Positions 60,871-64,000 of a stretch of 64,000 nt of DNA are shown here, one piece after another. This stretch comes from Aphrocallistes beatrix. Lineage: Eukaryota > Porifera > Hexactinellida > Sceptrulophora > Aphrocallistidae. Each line of letters starts with the position of its first letter. Position 1 is the stretch's first letter. The notes under the pieces are model-generated. The model was not told the origin of the DNA. It saw nothing but the letters and a program-made list of their open reading frames with translations, and ran no database searches. The position numbers and the translations under genes were made by a program. The stretch is from NCBI GenBank assembly GCA_963281255.1, contig OY725492.1, positions 5,345,132 through 5,409,131 of the forward strand. The letters run 5' to 3'.

Positions 60871-61797
60871 CTATACAAAAGAATATATTTGCAGACAATG
60901 CATCCGATTCTGAGATACAACAATTAATTTACGATTTTCAGTGAGAACAATTCCACCAAAATTTCGAAACATTCCAATTCCATGACCATAATCCCCTAAA
61001 GTGTGGAGGAGTGTTCCTTCCTTTGAGAATATTTTTATCTGAGAATCATCACTAAGAAGTAAATTTCTGTTAGCATCCAGACAAAAGAAGGAAGGACGCT
61101 CAATATCAGAATCAGGTCCACACGTAATAGGTGATCGTATAAGGACACCGGAATAAGAAAAAACATTAATGCAGGGAGAGGAGTTTCGGTAGCGAGAATT
61201 ATATTTATCACAGAGAATGTACACTTCGTCTTGTGTCAGCTTAATGTCACGAGGTTGTGTCGAGGAGTGGAGTGATAAGTGGCGCTGGTAGTGGAGCTTG
61301 CCATCTAAGATTTGGACGCGATTGTTGTTGGAATCAGCGACGAAGACATCTCCGTTGGTAGAGACAGCAAGTTGTACAGGCCAATTGAACTGTCCAATAC
61401 CAGACCCACAGCCCCCAACCCTAGCGATGAAAGGAAAGCCTTCTTCCATCTTGAAATGGAATACGGAGTCTTCCATTATGTCCGATACATACACATTGTC
61501 AGTATGGATCGCTATACCGTATGGCCACTTCATGTCTGGATGTGAGAATGTGTTTAGGAACTCTCCCGTCTCTGAGAAAATTGACACCCGTGCGATGTTG
61601 TTTCCTCCGAAAGAAATAGAGTTTCCTTCTGCGACATAGATTTCATTTTTAGTGGAATCTATTGCGACACCATGAGGATACCAGAGTTCTCCTGGAGCTC
61701 CTCCTTCTTTGACACAAGCGATCAGGTGATCGAAGGAATAGTTGTCTGTCTCTGCTGGATCTACGGTTTGTGAAGTATCGGGAAATCGAACTGCCAT
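60871..61797 (-). CDS. NHL-repeat protein, array copy 13
   Basis: Intronless, 308 residues, ATG at 61797 (MAVRFPDTSQTVDPAETD). Contains an insert after YILCDK (YNSRYRNSSPC) that lengthens the fourth-blade loop by about ten residues. Blades: YPHGVAIDSTKNEIYVAEG, WPYGIAIHTDNVYVSD, FNWPVQLAVSTNGDVFVADS and FGGIVLTENRKLIVVS. Ends CLQIYSFV. Confidence 0.87.
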   Translation of the reverse strand: MAVRFPDTSQTVDPAETDNYSFDHLIACVKEGGAPGELWYPHGVAIDSTKNEIYVAEGNSISFGGNNIARVSIFSETGEFLNTFSHPDMKWPYGIAIHTDNVYVSDIMEDSVFHFKMEEGFPFIARVGGCGSGIGQFNWPVQLAVSTNGDVFVADSNNNRVQILDGKLHYQRHLSLHSSTQPRDIKLTQDEVYILCDKYNSRYRNSSPCINVFSYSGVLIRSPITCGPDSDIERPSFFCLDANRNLLLSDDSQIKIFSKEGTLLHTLGDYGHGIGMFRNFGGIVLTENRKLIVVSQNRMHCLQIYSFV

Positions 61798-61878
61798 TCT
61801 GATAAATATAGTTCAATATATTGCTAGTAAGAAAGGAGAGTGGTTAGTTGGATAAATGCTAGAGATTGTGTCTCGTGT

Positions 61879-61888
61879 CTATTTATAA
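61879..61888 (-). promoter_or_regulatory. TATA box of NHL copy 13 (one-base variant)
   Basis: TTATAAATAG on the minus strand, 82 bp before the ATG. TATAAATA itself is intact; the ATG-proximal CTATATTTATAG motif of other copies is shortened here. Confidence 0.65.
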
Positions 61889-63471
61889 GAGACCATAGCA
61901 TAGGCTTATCCAACCTATGACACACCACATGATCGTGAACTATCACCAAATGCGCGATACTTGATTGAGGAAACCTATTTGAGCGAACCTAATTCTGCGT
62001 AACCAAATTGCATGAGGTAGTTTTCAAGAAAGGTGTTATTTAAAGATCTTTATAAACTTAAATTATTTTTTAATGGAGTTTTAATCAAATAATAATCTGG
62101 CATATAATCCGGGTTTCTCTCAACTGGAACAGCTCATAATAATTTCAAATAATAGAAACAATACTAAATAAATGAAAAATGTCAAAGCAAATCTAGATCT
62201 CTCCTAACAGACTCATTTAGCAGGAATATTACGGATTGCGACATAGATATTTCAAAATGTTAAATCTAATCAGGCAGGGTGCAGTCTAGTAGCTGCAACA
62301 TTTGATTGATGAAGATGTTATAAGGGGTTTAGATGGACTGTTTGATTGCCCAAAGAAATAGTATATGTATCATCCTAGGCACATTTAAAGCAAGGATAGA
62401 TGGGTGTTAGAGTAGTCATGGATGCACATGTGATCAACCTGGAGTTTATGATAAACTTCTAAACCAGCTCACTTCACTTACTCGCGCAGCTCGGCTAGAG
62501 AACACTTCGACGGGCGCCTATGCTAATTCAATGTCAATAGCAGCCTATTTCAGGTAATTACAAACAAAGCGAATGTGCAATGGTGGCACAGACTACAATC
62601 GTAACAGGATTTTAGTGTTTGTTTCTTACTATTTCTTTACAGGTTCAAACAGAAAAAAACGATGCTAAGAAAAAACAGATGGAAATTAATATAGATTTGG
62701 AATTTTTTGCCAATAAATAGTCTGAAATAGTAAGAAAAAAACGATAATAAGAAAAAACCGGTTTAAGGAAACCCGGTTTCGACTGTACATCATTTTATTA
62801 ACAACAAGTGAACTTTGCTTGCTTTGTTGCTAACTAATCCTGAATAAAAGGCCAATTTGAATCCACAAACTTCACATTACCAAGGATTAATATGTTCAAA
62901 TAATTCAACCAATATCAATCCAGAACAATTAAAGTGTTTATATGTATAATCAATTAATTGGATCATAAAACAACTTTTAACAATCAAATAATAGACTCAA
63001 ATTAACTATTTTCACTCTCATTTATATGAAATAGAATCGTGTGAATCGCATTATAAAGATACCAGTATCATACAGGTGTGAAAATACTGGTCGAAATGAC
63101 TCAATACCAGAACTGGAACCTGAATTCCTATCTGGAGTCACGTCGCTAGGAAGTACCTGAAGAAATGTGGCAGCGAAAGAGAGTCCATTGTGTCTGGAAG
63201 TGTTAGTACTAGGCGCCATTATGGGAGATGGGGTACTTAAGAGAGGGAAACACCTTTTCTACAATCCGTTGCCAGTTTTTTCATTCCTTCCTCGCAACCG
63301 CGTTGCGAGGAAGGAATGAAAAAACTGGTGACAAGACACTAATAATAGAACGTAAATACACAAAGTGTCGCATACGCACGTCTAAGTAGAGATTGAATTC
63401 CTCAATTGTGTCCTGTGACTATTGTCCCAGTGGTAATTAGTTATGACATAATACAATAATAGAACAAACAC
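61889..63471. other. Intergenic between NHL copies 13 and 14
   Basis: 62337-62910 is a diverged copy of the repeat at 32335. A perfect hairpin lies at 63272-63328. AT-rich NHL-type flank fills the rest. No gene is supported. Confidence 0.55.
63272..63328. repeat. Perfect 27-bp inverted repeat with 3-nt loop
   Basis: CCAGTTTTTTCATTCCTTCC through CGCAAC, loop CGC, then the exact complement ending GGAATGAAAAAACTGG. No mismatch was found. Confidence 0.95.
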
Positions 63472-64000
63472 TTAGTCACTAGAATATATTTGCAGACTGT
63501 AGTAAATATTCCTAGACACAATAACTAATTTTAGATTGTTAGTGATAGCTATTCCTTGTGGAAGAAGAGATATTCCCACTTTATGACCAAATTGCCCAAA
63601 AGTGTAGAGGAGTGTTCCTTCTTTTGAGAATATTCTAGTTTGAAGATTCAAACGATCACTGAGAAGTAAATTACAGTTAGCATCCAGACAGAAGAATGAA
63701 GGATTACAATCTTGCATTCCAATATCACTATGGAGAATTAGGGATCGTGTTAAGTCTCCGGTTAAAGAAAAAACTATAATACAGGGCGAGGTTTCGCAGA
63801 GAACAAACACTTCTTCTGGTGTCAGCTTAACGTCAAGGGGTTTTCTCAAGGAGTGGTGTGAGATATGTCGCTGGTAGTGGAGGTTGCTATCGAAGATTTG
63901 GATTCGATTGTTGCAGAAATCAGCGACGAAGATATCTCCGTTGGTAGAGACAGTGAGTTGTCTAGGTTCATCGAACTGTCCAATAACAGACCCTCTGTCC
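63472..64000 (-). CDS. NHL-repeat protein, array copy 14 (5' part outside window)
   Basis: The frame is open from the window edge to the stop at 63472, about 175 residues. It begins in the GSVIGQFDEPRQLTVSTNGD segment and continues IFVADFCNNRIQIFDSNLHY, SLRKPLDVKLTPEEVFVLCE, FFCLDANCNLLLSDR and PQGIAITNNLKLVIVS, ending LQIYSSD. No stop or frameshift is seen in the visible part. Nearest to copy 5. Confidence 0.85.
   Translation of the reverse strand, partial: DRGSVIGQFDEPRQLTVSTNGDIFVADFCNNRIQIFDSNLHYQRHISHHSLRKPLDVKLTPEEVFVLCETSPCIIVFSLTGDLTRSLILHSDIGMQDCNPSFFCLDANCNLLLSDRLNLQTRIFSKEGTLLYTFGQFGHKVGISLLPQGIAITNNLKLVIVSRNIYYSLQIYSSD

Noticed and set aside
1..64000. tRNA, rRNA or other standard RNA genes
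   Set aside because: I saw no cloverleaf, A/B boxes or rRNA-like sequence by eye; a tRNAscan-SE or Infernal run would be decisive.

Overview
This is nuclear DNA of an animal. It holds intron-bearing genes with GT-AG junctions (many donors GTGAGT or GTTAGT), a stonin-type mu-homology domain, an LRMDA-like gene, an ADCK5-like gene, Rac GTPases with CAAX tails, an importin-7/8 gene of nine exons, and death-fold and NACHT-type remnants. No bilaterian- or vertebrate-specific trait stands out. An early-branching invertebrate such as a sponge or cnidarian is my guess from death-fold/NACHT content and gene style, not something proved here. The DNA is AT-rich and packed with small DNA transposons.

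Layout. 1-11.4 kb: four conserved single-copy genes: the 3' end of a stonin-like gene (+), an LRMDA-like gene (-, seven exons), an ADCK5-like kinase (-, one exon) and a TKL-type protein kinase (-, four exons). 12.2-44.5 kb: an array, almost all on the minus strand, of intronless NHL-repeat (beta-propeller) genes interleaved with three-exon Rac-like genes, interrupted by a short Ty3/gypsy element (19.7-22.5 kb) and a broken DED/NACHT gene (+, 26.7-27.9 kb). 45.1-54.6 kb: the importin-7/8 gene (+), whose introns hold Helitron-like elements. 55.3-64 kb: the NHL array resumes and runs off the window.

The NHL family has nine intact genes, one cut by the window edge, one with a late nonsense codon, and four broken copies or fragments. 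Intact copies share one compact promoter: a CTATAAATAG TATA box about 87 bp before the ATG, then a conserved leader. Of five Rac-like copies with all three exons, one (37.9-39.0 kb) keeps every canonical residue I checked, two are open but altered in the switch regions, and two are broken. A sixth copy is truncated. Non-coding DNA between NHL and Rac genes is itself repeated, so the array grew partly by copying NHL-Rac blocks.

Exon boundaries were worked out by hand from splice signals, phase agreement and family resemblance; no alignment or database search was run. Family names rest on recalled motifs.
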